Shown in pieces: positions 36,117-47,900 of a stretch of 64,000 bases of DNA. Position 1 is the first letter of the stretch. Each line of letters opens with the position of its first letter. Made by a program: the position numbers and the translations under genes. Below the pieces are notes generated by a model. It searched no databases. It saw only the letters and a list, made by a program, of their open reading frames with translations, and was not told the DNA's origin. Source of the DNA: Haliclona indistincta (lineage: Eukaryota; Porifera; Demospongiae; Haplosclerida; Chalinidae); assembly GCA_964017065.1 (NCBI GenBank), contig OZ024788.1, forward strand, positions 12,028,776 to 12,092,775. The letters run 5' to 3'.

Positions 36117-36798
36117 CAGGAGTCCATAATTGACTGCGCCTACTAAGTGAATCGCCCAAGCTTTAATTGGATTTTCTACCAGCGAACTGTCGCTAGTGGA
36201 TATACTATTTTTTAGTGCTGTTAGACCGCACCTCCTTGAACATGGCAGACATCAGGCAACATGAGAGCAACTGTTTGTACTCGTGAAAGCATCTGATAGC
36301 CTATCCAGCCACATCATGGCGTCGCTAGATCACCTGTACTTTCATGGTTTGGCCATCTGATCGCATTGAAGCTGTTTATTGTTCGATCATACAGCTGGAT
36401 CCATGGAGCTGCTGTGCTGAGCTGTTAGCCTAGCTGTTCCACTTCAGTTATTTGTTGTCTCACTGCCATTAACCGTAACAACTATACTGTTACATCTCGG
36501 GTAAGGAATGGAACTCTGCTGACCTTTGATATGATAACACAAAGCTATGATCGAACGGAAGACAGCCGCGCTTACGAGGATTGGCGAAGGCAACAACAGC
36601 CTTCTAGAAATAGAGGCCAAGCTGCTTCCTCAGCAATTAAACCATAGGCAATTCTTTGTCTTCAATACTGAGCTGCCATCTTGAAGAGCTAAAAATAGTA
36701 TATCCACTAGCGACAGTTCACTGGCAGAAAATCCAATTAAAACGTGGGAGAGAATCACACCTTCTCTTAGTAGGCACTGTCAAATATGGACTCCTGCA
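36117..36798. mobile_element. Inverted-repeat element (CAGGAGTCCATA termini)
   Basis: Left CAGGAGTCCATAATTGAC and right GTCAAATATGGACTCCTG are inverted repeats. Inside, GGATTTTCTACCAGCGAACTG and CTATCCATCG-type sequence recur inverted at 36685-36740. About 680 bp, no transposase frame seen. Confidence 0.8.
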
Positions 36799-37153
36799 AG
36801 TATGTCTTGATAGCTACTCGTATAATAAAATTTAACGAGCTGGCTTGCTCGCAAGAAAACAGAGCAAAGCGGTCTATGATTGACATGCTTATTCATAAGA
36901 CTCACTGGTAACAGGAGCCCATCTTCGCCGGCTCAGTATGCTCCTCAGCTATCATGGTGCGAGTAGTGCTATCATGGTGCGAGTGATACTATGTGTCGCC
37001 ACGAAGACTCCCTCGGACAACTTACACTACGGTGTTCTAGGTTTGCTAGGCTATGAGAACGTTTCTTTAGCTCATAGGATCTTTATTGAATACACTTTCG
37101 TGCACTACATTTGTTTTTTGTCAGCAGTCTGTGATATTTGCACCGAGGGACTA

Positions 37154-37540
37154 GTCTCGCTCGCCAGACCCAACCCAAGGGAAGGGTCTGGTAAAACGTT
37201 ATAGAACGAGTTGTGCCACAGGAATGTGAAATATGCACCGTAGCCATGGTAACGTGCACTAGTACGTACGCGCGCACTGCATTGAGACCGTACGAGACAA
37301 GAGTATACACGAGCCATGGGCCTTGGCAGTGCTTTTTAACCTTCGTCTCCATTGAACTAGCTGGTCGGTCTACCGTGGTGCTCAAGGCGTACGTCCTACT
37401 CGACATGGCTACTCGTTAGTACTCGCGCGATACGTGACAACGCAATTTGATTGGCTTGCCTGATTTCATGGCAAGGGGCACAACGCGTCCTATAGCGTTT
37501 TACCAGACCCTTCCCTTGGGTTGGGTCTGGCGCGCGAGAC
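37154..37540. mobile_element. MITE with AGTCTCGC termini, TA target
   Basis: Left end GTCTCGCTCGCCAGACCC and right end GGGTCTGGCGCGCGAGAC are inverted repeats of about 45 bp with AAGGGAAGGGTCTGG inside. TA flanks both ends (37152-37153, 37541-37542), and ACCGAGGGA-like sequence lies on both sides. Confidence 0.8.
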
Positions 37541-38534
37541 TACCGAGGGACAGTATCAAACATCAAAGGTGGTCATGACGCAATCACATGGCACTGGTAT
37601 TAAGCGTGCCCTCCCACTATAATTTATTGTAGGAAAGGAATATTAAAGGGGTTCCCCCGTTAATTCAGGGACAGTTCTGTGCTGTGTGGGCTTCGTTCTA
37701 GCTCGGTAAATGGCGACTCTCCAGCTTCATCGCTTGCAAGCAGCTCCACCCAGTAGACCGTGTGGCCTTTTCAGTTGTACGATGTCGTAGGCGGGACAAG
37801 GAGTGGAAATCTAGTCAGAAAAGTTGCCGTTTGAAAGTTATGGCTCAAAGAAGGCCTGATATCGCTCTGGATTTTTAATTTCCCAGCTCATTTCTTCACG
37901 CTAGCTTACCAGGACACCCGCAGACTATCAATGGCACTCCACTGAATGTACAAGCGTTGGTTGCCGGCATTTGTTCGTGTTTTTTTGCTATGGTTGTGAC
38001 AAAGAAACTCAAAAAATTCATGATGCGCATTTTGGTTGCTGCCACCTAGCTGCTTTGTGTCAAAGCTTAGCTTTAGGAGTAGAAATCTTGTCAGAAAGTT
38101 GCCGTTTGACTCAAAGAAGGCCCGAGATCGCTCTGGATTTTTAATTTCCCAGCTCATTTCTTTTTAAAGCATGTTTACACTATTGTGTAAACATGCTTAA
38201 AGAAAAATAAAACTTCTGCTAAGATCAGTCTTTAGAATCTCGATTACATATATTGTAGTGCGTTTCATATTGACACAGTGTTTGCAGATACTTTTGTAGC
38301 TAACTTATGAATAACAATGGTACCGTCACTTTAAGAAAAAATCCTTGGAAATCTGTTCACATGATAGTTCATCTGTCTCCACAGCAAGTTTGGAAGCTTA
38401 CACTCGCATGCATAGCATTGAATTGCCTAAAATTCAACCACACTTTTTTAGGATCTTGACTTTTAAAATCTCTTGCATAGCAGATAGCCAGACACCTGTT
38501 ATGTATGTTTGCTTAGGCGGCGTTTACGTATAGG
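37541..38534. repeat. Intergenic with an imperfect direct duplication
   Basis: Two stretches (37815-37895 and 38090-38165) share GTTGCCGTTTGA, AAAGAAGGCC and CGCTCTGGATTTTTAATTTC. A hairpin AAGCATGTTTACAC/GTGTAAACATGCTT lies at 38165-38200. No gene recognised. Confidence 0.6.
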
Positions 38535-38672
38535 TTAACCATGGCTACCAAGGTGATACGCGATATAACCTTGGGGAGGGGTTAATTTTACCGCCCTGGT
38601 GCGTTTCGCACCCTCGTGCGGTAAAATTAACCCCCGAGGTTATATCGCATACAGCCGAGGTGTATGGGTTAA
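38535..38672. mobile_element. TTAA-flanked MITE
   Basis: TTAACC termini at both ends. Inverted arms GCGATATAACCT and GGTTAATTTTACCGC lie around a short GC-rich centre. Confidence 0.75.
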
Positions 38673-38794
38673 CCATTTTGTAGCCAAGCATGTTTGAGAA
38701 TGCTGTTCTTATGGCTACTAAACAAAGTGCTCAAGGTAGTAGAGCATCCATAGAAGTCACCAGAGACGAATGACAGTGCATTGCTGAAAAAACA

Positions 38795-38948
38795 GTGTAA
38801 TCTTGCGTGTGTTTTTCGATGACGCTATCTTGTTGCTACGGTGTTGTCATGTGACGTCACTTCCTGGAAAATACTCGTATTGCCCATGGTATATAACTAC
38901 CAAGCACCGCCTTTGATCTTACGGTCGCCTGGTCTACAAACTAATATG
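38795..38948. repeat. Dispersed repeat (copy at 42225-42355)
   Basis: GTTGCTACGGTGTTG.CATGTG, GTGACGTCAC and CGCCTTTGATCTTACGGTCG are shared with 42225-42355. Neither copy is coding. Confidence 0.6.
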
Positions 38949-39253
38949 CTTGGCCAAAATCGTTTTAAATTTGCTACTAATCTGGTGAAAAACGCAAACT
39001 TATGAATTTAAATTTAGTTCGGCATTCAGCCTGTGTGACAGTCTGCCTCACTACTGCGCTCACTCTCATTATGTGCTCATAATAGATGTTTGACAAGCAT
39101 TGAGACGTTAAGGAAAGATCAGGACAAGCCGAAAACAGGATTCCTAATAGCTCCATAGATTTTAGTTTTAATAATGCATGTTTAGCTCGTTCTGTTACTA
39201 ACATGTGGAGTTTTGATCATCCCATTAGATTGTGACCTGCATGTAACACTCAC

Positions 39254-42200
39254 TGTTAGGTGCAGTTGTTGGCTGAGAGTGAGAAATAGTAGCTGGTAAG
39301 TCTGGAATGCCGCCATTCTGGTTGTCAGCTGAAAGAGGTTTGCTAAGTTCGGCTGCCGCTGAAGCAAATAATTGTATATACATGTAGCTCGATCTGCACA
39401 GCTACAAAGACTATGAGAACAAACCTTGAGCTATCTTCTGTTTCTTCTTCTCATCTAACTCTTTGCGGACACGATAGCTTCGTTCAGCTAACAGCTGATA
39501 GTAGGAATCCTAAAATTAGAGTCAATATAATAATTATGTATACAGTAATGGTACTTACACGGCTTCTAGCATTCTCGAACGTGGATTTTTCAACAATGAT
39601 AGCATATTGTACAAGATGAGCTACTCTGGGATCTTGCAATGCTACAGGATCTTGTAATGGAACAAAGTATAAGATGGCTTCAACACTAGCAAGACAGAAA
39701 ATGAAGAATTTACGCTGCACAGTTTAACTAACAGTCTTTTGATGAGACGACTACGCTGGTCTAAGCTGACTTCACTGTGCCAGTGCTGAGGGGGTTTGGA
39801 GAGACTGGAGAGACCATGCAAAATGATGAGTACAATGTAGCACTGACGTACTTGAGCGAAGGTTGAAAGAGTGAAGTGCCACCCCTGTAACCTACTGGAG
39901 GGTTAGAAGAGTCAAAAGGTCTACCAATACCTGGAGGTGCTTCACCCATAGACAGAGAATAGTCTGAGAACGAAGTAAGTGATAATGAGAAAATAGTTAA
40001 ATTGCAGTCAGTGGCGGATCCAGGGGGGGAATCGGGGGCCAATTCCCCCCCTTTGCGAGCACATTTAATTAATTCATAGACTATTTATTGATTTCCACGC
40101 CTAAAGTTTTACCTACAGTGCAACACTCTTACCAGAGTTCTCACTACTGACTAGCGCGCTCGCTGTGTTGTGTACTGACTAGTGCACTCGCTGCGATGAT
40201 GTGTCCCAGAGTCAATTATTACGACCTTCATGAATATTAATTAGCTAAAATTTTTCTGCGGCGCCAGCACATTGGCCCTCCCCATCTTCTTTTCCTGGAT
40301 CCACCACTGGCAGTTATGATGCTAAATCAGTATATTCAAATACAAGAGTTTATACTACTGTAAACATAGAGAGTGATGACAATGATAAATATGATTGGTG
40401 CAAGGTGTCTACTTTGCAAATGTACATGCAGTAGACACCTTGTCTGGTCACTGGTCACTAATGCCAGGTTTCTGTGAGCGAAGCCAACATTCCGGCGCAC
40501 CCGCATAAGCAATCAATTGCGTGGGTTTTCACATGACTATGAGGCGCAATTGCACATGAAACTGTTGACAGAGCTTTTTAGCTGACAAAACTGGCGTTTT
40601 TGTCGTGGAAAGTCTTACCACAGACAGCTAATGCCTGCTACTCGATGCTGCTGACAGTGTATTCTATGTGGTTCCACGTTCGTACAATAGTTTTGTTGCC
40701 TCGTGACTGCTCCAGTGATCATAAACATCGTGATTATAACCAACCAGGTCGGTATCGCTCTAGGAAGAGTTTTAGTATGCTAAAAACCTGTTAACATGCT
40801 ACACGCTTGCTAGCTAGCTGGTGACGTCAACTAAACACAGGATTTCAAAGCGTGACGTATCGTTTAATTACATTCCATTGTGCCACAAAAACCTGGCAAT
40901 AGTGACCAGACGTTCCACCTCCAGAACATCTGACCCACGAGACTAACATTGACCGACTTGAGTATGGGCACTTGCGGCTACTCACTGGTGAAAAAGGACG
41001 TGAATTTGAGACTAGTAGCACAAAAGACATGAAACATTCGTGAGAGAATTGGTCGGCATTTATGAGGTTAAAATTCCAGCAAGATAACTTAGTATTTAAA
41101 GGGTTAAAAACACCTTAAAATCCTTCGCCCTCAATTTCTTTCAGAAAGTGATATTTAGAACAGTTAGAGTTCATTTCTAATGATCACTCAGCAAAGAATG
41201 GTGTCTTTTTGTGGACAGGCGATAACCTTCTTACTGTTATTTACCTAGCCTAAAGCTAGACAGTATACCTTTTGCACAGAGCATGTACGGATTGAGAAAT
41301 AAGGCAGAGTGCAAACTTTTGGCTGTCTTTTGCACAAAAACTTGCCATAACTAACAACACGGATTGCCCCACAAAAAATGTATTGTTACTATTGGATCAC
41401 GTGCAACGGCGCCTATCTCGTATCATAAGGCAATTATAATAATTATGGTTGAGTGATGTACTTAGGATACCTTGTGAGGGCATCTGTGATGATAGTGGCA
41501 TTCCATATGGTTGTATGGGATCTACAAGAAGGAATAACACATACATAATAGGTATACAAACAAACATTCTACAAGCACCCAACAAAAATACCGTATAGCG
41601 GGAAATTTTCGTGGGAGAATATTTTCGCGAATTTCGCGAATTACAGGCTATTTACGAAAATATTATCCGCGAATGTCTTGTTTTTTGTTGACAAAGATAA
41701 GACAATAGCGCTGATTCGTGAAAATATTATTCGCGAAATGCTCTATCTCGCACATTCGCAAAAATTATACTATACGGTACTTTTACAACATGCTTAGTAA
41801 ATGTAGTATTATTACGTATTCATTTGAGAACTATGAGTCTACTGACTTACACTACTAGACTACAATTAGTTATTTTTCTATGTTTATAGCTGTCAAATTA
41901 GTTTTCATTGCTAGTTGTATGAAAATTAGTATTCTATGAATCTTACCTTGAAATGTAGAAGGAAATGAAGGCCTGTGGTTTGGTAAAGGAGCAGTCATAG
42001 TAGAAGAGAAACTTGCATCAGGAACAGTAGCTGGAGCAGAATGGGCAGACGCGCTTAGAACAGCAGATACTGGTAAGGATGTATTGAGAGGATTAGGACT
42101 TGCTGAGTAACCTGTAGCAACAGAGATGGGTGATGGTAACTTGTAGTATTTTATTATTGACAGCATGTTTGGAGTAGAGGTTGGGGCACACCTCCTCTCC

Positions 42201-43199
42201 TCACACTACAATAGCATCATCAGAGTGATCTGATTTGCTACGGTGTTGCCATGTGATTGTGACGTCACCTTCTGAAAAATATTCGTATAGCCCATGCCCC
42301 ATGGAATAACCACTGAGCGGGCGCCTTTGATCTTACGGTCGCCTGCAAAACACAATGTGTATGCTATCCTACTGGCTAGACTCCCATGTAGTTGTGTTGT
42401 GAATCTTGTGATGCACAAAAAAGCACTAACAGCTATTAAAGGAGACTAAACAGAAAAGTAAGCCATACGATCAGAAAATTACTTGCACTCTACACATCAA
42501 CCACACCACTTTTTCATTCCTGCCAATGCTATAGCGTCATTGGAAAAAGTACATACTGTTTGTGACTACACTTATCAGGCTCACACCGGACCCGCCCTTT
42601 GTTATTGTAGGAATGGTGTAAACACCCACCATGAGTCGAGAGTTCAACTCGACCATCATGGCTGAGACCAAGTACTTAATACAGTGCTATTAGTAAGCAC
42701 AGTGTATAACACATTCCGCTGTATCGATTTAAACATACTACCAATGTAGTATATATATACTAGGTATACTTACAGCATGAATTTGCCTCGCGCAGTGATG
42801 AGACCAATAGGCATATTACCTATAATTAACTCTTCTACACCTGCGCTTTCTCTCCCGTGCCAAAGCCCTGGATCTTGCTAAAGCATCGGCGGTAGTGCTG
42901 ACGAGTGAGTCTGACGAATCGCTGTCTCTGGGCAAATCGCTGTCGTCCATTTTAATGGATGGTTATTAAAGAACGTAGTGTTTATGAAAGAACGTCAAGT
43001 AGACCCCGAGACCCCGCGGGTTCCAAAACGTGACATATATATATATATACATACAAACATACAATTTCGAAACTGTACTACGCGATCAAATGCCTCGCGC
43101 TAAGGCGCTCGGCAACAACTTACCAGTCGTCAGTTCGTTGGAAGTAGGGTCGTCCACCCTGGGACGCTTGGTCGGTGGGATACCACGATGATCGGCCAT
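39254..43199 (-). CDS. 5' part of a CBP/p300 homologue: N-terminus and KIX domain only
   Basis: Exons in order: 43124-43199 (start; MADHRGIPPTKRPRVDD, like the Lys/Arg-Pro start of p300), 41947-42111 and 41471-41521 (Ser/Pro-rich), 39852-39963, 39733-39804, 39559-39685, 39425-39509 and 39254-39358. All junctions are GT-AG and frames match. Three exons rebuild a full KIX fold: HWHSEVSLDQRSRLIKRL, then VEAILYFVP, LQDPVALQDPRVAHLVQYA, ENARSR, then DSYYQLLAERSYRVRKELDE, including the Tyr/Leu helix-3 surface that binds CREB-type activators in CBP. One intron (39686-39732) is only 47 nt with donor GTTAGT. No TAZ1, bromodomain, PHD, HAT, ZZ or TAZ2 exon exists further along, although 4 kb of free DNA precedes gene B. 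Either a truncated copy or a KIX-only protein. No stop was defined. Confidence 0.85.
40010..40318. mobile_element. hAT-like MITE (CAGTGGCGGATCC termini)
   Basis: Left CAGTGGCGGATCCAGG and right complement of CAGTGGTGGATCCAGG, with GCAGT on both outer flanks. Lies in an intron of the CBP-like gene. The centre has two CTGACTAG.GC.CTCGCTG repeats. Confidence 0.75.
40319..41470. other. Intron of the CBP-like gene
   Basis: Between exons 41471-41521 and 39852-39963. Includes a small hairpin (AAGGTGTCTACTTTGCA / TGCAGTAGACACCTT, 40400-40443). No domain exon such as TAZ1 was found in it. Confidence 0.5.
41591..41777. mobile_element. CCGTATAG MITE with TTCGCGAA interior, TA target
   Basis: CCGTATAGCGGG at left and CTATACGG at right, with TA on both sides (41589-41590, 41778-41779). 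The interior repeats TTCGCGAATTTCGCGAATTA-like words, related to the 4180-4540 element. Confidence 0.75.
42820..42950 (-). CDS. Possible short 5' exon, acidic then basic peptide
   Basis: An open frame from ATG at 42950 reads MDDSDLPRDSDSSDSL, then an Ala/Arg-rich helix ending ARERKRRCRR, to a donor-like GTAATATG at 42819. It lies in the first intron of the CBP-like gene on the same strand. Its exit phase (2) does not match the next CBP exon (phase 1), so it may be an alternative or unrelated first exon, or chance. Confidence 0.3.
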
Positions 43200-44220
43200 T
43201 AGTTTAGGTTATGATTGCTTTTAAATGGCACGTCCTGTATAATAGGCTAGCGACTAGTTGGGCACGCCGCCATCACCGGGTACATGTACACTGCTGATCT
43301 GGCCGGATATGTCAAACGGGTAAACAATCTACATAAGGGCGGGTATTTCCGGACACGGGGTCACTCACCGACACTCGGGTTCTGTTTCGCTGCAGAAGGC
43401 CCGGCGACTGCAGTGAGCCATTCTTATTATAGCTATACCACCAAGCTATCGTAGAGTAATAAACCATAGTACGGTGAATCATTTGTTCTCTGTTGATAGT
43501 GACAATTTATCATGGGTATCGGCGAAAACGCTTTTCTTTCACCAGCCTTGTGAACACTTTAAAATGGACCAAAAACTTTAGTTATCAGTGCAGATTTTAG
43601 GATGATATTATACCTAGGTCAATTTCTTGAAAGATCTACATGAGTGAATTATACATCACGATACATGATTGAATGAATCAGCAATTTTTATGTGAAGTTA
43701 TGAATTTTATGAGTCCACTCACAAAATAACTTAACATTATGGTGATGCATGATGACATGATTAATGTACAAAAGTAAAAGGCTAGTTGTGAGTTCCTATG
43801 AAAGATTTTACTCCTCATCAACCCTGCAAAATAATATAGAAATCATCGATTCATGAATTATGTTATTGCATTATGTGCAATTATGACATGGCGTTCATGT
43901 GCATGCAAGCCTCAAAGTAATTGACATCCAGGGCTTTATTTTTCAAAGAACATGCAGAGGAATTGTGGTCATGCTGCTCCTCATGAGATTCTTCAAACAC
44001 TCTGAGAGCAATTTGAGGCATTCATCCAGGCTATTTTAGCACAATAAAACCCACAAAAGCTTATTCTTATTATAAAATCTTTGGAGAGGTTGAACAAGAA
44101 TCGCATCCGGGTTCAGTATGAAACATAAATTCCATATCAGATTGGTCATTCATATTCATTAATGTGCATTTTCAATTCTTTCGTAGTCTTAGATGATGCC
44201 GCATCATTCACTAGATAGGT
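43200..44220. other. Upstream region of the CBP-like gene; no gene seen
   Basis: AT-rich beyond 43500. 43000-43300 is more GC-rich and probably includes the promoter, though no specific site could be identified. Confidence 0.4.
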
Positions 44221-44874
44221 TTAAGGTGGCGGTACACGTTTGCTCATTAATTATTCATGAGTTACAAGCAAAATATTATGCGAACACTGTATCAAGACGA
44301 AACGCGCTACAATGGCGCAAAGACAAGTAACAGAGGCGCCAAGGACTGTTCTTCTGCAGCAATCTTAAAGCTAAGTTCAGATGTAAAGTGGCTAGGCAGC
44401 AGCGACCACAAAGCACATCGTTGAATTTTCGAGTTTCTGCGTCAACTTTTGTCCCAGCCTTGCCAGAGAAACACGAAAAAACACCGCCAATCGATGGTTC
44501 TACAATCAGCGGAGGGCCATTCCTAGTCTGCAGATGTCCTGATAAGCTAGCGCCGAGAAATGACACGATATGTTAAAACTCAAGGGCGATCCCACGCCTT
44601 CTTCGAGCCATAAATCTCAAACTACTTCTTTTCCGACACTATTTTTAGTCACTGGCCCTGCCCATGCCTTTGTAGAACCGAGAAAACCTGGTCACACGGT
44701 CCGCTGAATAGAGCTGATCGAAAACTTTGACGCAGAAAGAGTCCACCAGTACCGAGTCTCCAGTAAACCGCGAGCCAACCACAGCTGTATTAGTACATAC
44801 ATGACATGATGATATTCATAGTGCGCATTATATGCGCAATATTGTACGCACTAAATAGGGTACCGCCACCTTAA
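44221..44874. mobile_element. TTAA-target foldback element 1
   Basis: Starts TTAAGGTGGCGGTACACG and ends GGTACCGCCACCTTAA. The subterminal GTTTGCTCATTAATTATTCA motif is shared with the elements at 45423 and 60448. 654 bp including both TTAA copies; no transposase. Confidence 0.85.
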
Positions 44875-44970
44875 GCCCATGCCGAATAACAGTGTCATAA
44901 GACTAAAAGCAAAATCGCTATAGGGCATCCATATCTATACAGATCCATTACATATACCTTGTTTAACTAG

Positions 44971-47900
44971 TTAGTATCTTTCAATGAGCTCAGCTAGTCC
45001 ATCCAGTCCATCAGTCAGTCTGAGACACTCTATCAAGTGTTGATATGTGCGAGGAGCTGCAGTACTTGCCAGCCATTGTTGAAGAATGGCTCGTGTGACA
45101 CTCTTAGCACCATCTTGGATATGATCCTTCTTGATCAGATCAACTGCTGTTCCATTCTCATCTTGTAAGAGGCATATTCCAAATTTCACATAATCTTTAG
45201 CAGAAATCTCTTTAATGATGTTCAGTGGTTTACCATCTGCTCCTTTCATCATCTCCAACTTTAGTAATGTGGGAGTGGCACCTACGTATACACAAAAGGT
45301 GAACATGCAAGAAAGAAATTCTTAAACCTGCCGAGAAACAAGAAACTGGGTATCTACTGTGGTTATATAAGAACTTCTAAACACTAACGCTTGCATGTGT
45401 CAGTGATTAAATTAATAGTGTCTTAAGGGGACGGTTAACAGTTTGCCTCATTAAATATTCATAAAATAATATTAAATCATAGTGTGAAGACAAAAAGCGC
45501 TATAAAGCTAAGATAAGTTGTATTGAATGCACCATCGACTAAACTAAGTATAAAATAGCCCAGGCCAACAACTGCTACTGTAGAATAAGCCGGAATTGCG
45601 CCAAAGCCGATCGCTATAAAACTCGATTTTTCGGCGCCAAATTTCTTGACGAGCGTGCTAAAGCAAGAAGCGAAGTACTCACCAAACGCTTCTTAAGGAT
45701 AAACTATAGGGCGGTATCTATACTGGAAAGAATAGAAGCATCTTGTTTCCGAAAAATTCCCAATAAATGTCTAAAATGGCGTGTTTCAGCGTCTTCCTTA
45801 TGCCATTTATTGGGAATTTTTCGGAAACAAGATGCTTCTATTCTTTCCAGTATAGATACCGCCCTATAGTTTATCCTTAAGAAGCGTTTGGTGAGTACTT
45901 CGCTTCTTGCTTTAACACGCTCGTCAAGAAATTTGGCGCCGAAAAATCGAGTTTTATAGCGATCGGCTTTGGCGCAATTCCGGCTTATTCTACAGTAGCA
46001 GTTGTTGGCCTGGGCTATTTTATACATAGTTTAGTCGATGGTGCATTCAATACAACTTATCTTAGCTTTATAGCGCTTTTTGTCTTCACACTATGATTTA
46101 ATATTATTTTATGAATATTTAATGAGGCAAACTGTTAACCGTCCCCTTAAGGTGGCAGTGTGCCAATTTAATGAGATTCATAATTTGCAAGTAGTTTTAT
46201 TTTCTGTACGATGGTATTTTGTACAGGCGTGCTCCAGTAAGCATTTTGTTTTGTCTATCGATAAACATCGATTATAGCAAGTTTCAGTCACGAAGTATTT
46301 AGCTAACGTGGAGCAGTGAGCTCGCCCAGTAAAGACCGGTCTGTGGCTGTTATCTCCAGTTCGGCTTGCTTGCTCCGGAAATAACTTCGTGTACAGCTTT
46401 AAAATTCCAGCGCACACACACGTATAGAGCGATTTTTCGATACTCCCTTTTTAACCCAGCAAAACAGCAAACCTAGACCAGAAAAAGTCTTTAAAAAAAG
46501 TTCTTGAACGTATTACGGAAATTCGCTCTATACGTCTGTGGGCAAGATGCTGCTGCATGTTGCTGCGTTTGAAGCGCGTCGATCTATTGCTCGACAGTCG
46601 AGACAGCAGCCACAGACGCTTCATGTATTATTTTCCCCATACTGTTATGTAAATCGCTGTAGTTATAAAGTCTAGTTATTAATAAACCCACGTTGCGTGG
46701 GTGTTGAATATTAACTAAGTGCACTGCCACCTTAACCCTTTAATTACTAAATTATCTTGCTGAAATTTTAACCTCGTAAATGCTGACCACTTCTCTCGTG
46801 AATATCTCGTGTGTCTTTTGTGCTACTGGTCTCAAATTTGCGTCCTTTTACGCCAGTGAGTAGCCGCAATTGCCCACACTCAAGTCAGTCGATATGCCCC
46901 TCCCACTTCGAAAGTGAAGCCGATAAAGTGCAACGGCCTCGTTAAATTTTGCTCAAAGTTAGTACTTTGGGGCTGGATACTGAAAAGTACACACAAATAG
47001 CAGTGGTTTTGGTGAGTGTAAAATGTAGCCCAGATCATAGAGAATGCGCAAAAATGTGTTTTCCGAGCACCCAAAGCCATAAAATGTCCAAATTTTTTGG
47101 CAGCCATTTTGTTCTTCCCAAAAAGTTTCGAAATTTGCACTGAAGCCATAGAAATGCAGACGCCAATATGTTTAGCGCAGGGGGCGTGCCGAAAACTGGT
47201 CAATTTTTTGCGGTTATTTGTATTCTTCAATTTGGCTTAATTTTGGGATATTTTAGCACTTTTTCATAAAGTTATGCTGTCTGAAGTATGTATGACACCA
47301 AATGGCGTCATTAGGGCTTAAAGGATTCACACATCTTCACAGATGTGATAGTACACAATTATTTGACATTGAAGTATGGTACGTACAAGTTACCTAATTG
47401 ACTCTCTGTTGTATGACGACTGGTAGCTCTGCCAGATGGTTCTACTGGTTACAAATGAAAAACAAAATTATAAATAAACCAAAATTAATAGGCTTATAAT
47501 TATATAACTATTATTGTATTGTACCCACGATACAATAAAGCACTTGGTACAAATTTTACACTTACTGTTGATTTCGCGTTTGTTTGAACAGCGTGGAATT
47601 TTCCGTGGTCGCATTGTTGGCTAAGTGTGCTATAGTTAGTTATTCGATTTCTGACATCACTGAAGCTTTCTCTAGAAGCTGCCCAACTATATCATGTTGT
47701 TATCAATAAAAAATGATGCTCTCTACTCGACAACGGAAATTTCACACTGTTCGAACAAACGTGAAATCAACAGTGGCAAGCTAAGCTGTATTTATAATTA
47801 TGTCTTCTTACCTGCAGCTGGGGCTTTGCTGCTACTAGTAGTAGAGTGTGGTGGATTGTAGGATGTTTTCTCTTTCATCCATCTTCTTATGGCAGAAACG

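Noticed and set aside
45704..46027. 107-residue open frame on the minus strand
   Set aside because: Lies wholly within the TTAA palindrome; its mirror frame exists on the other arm. No domain seen.
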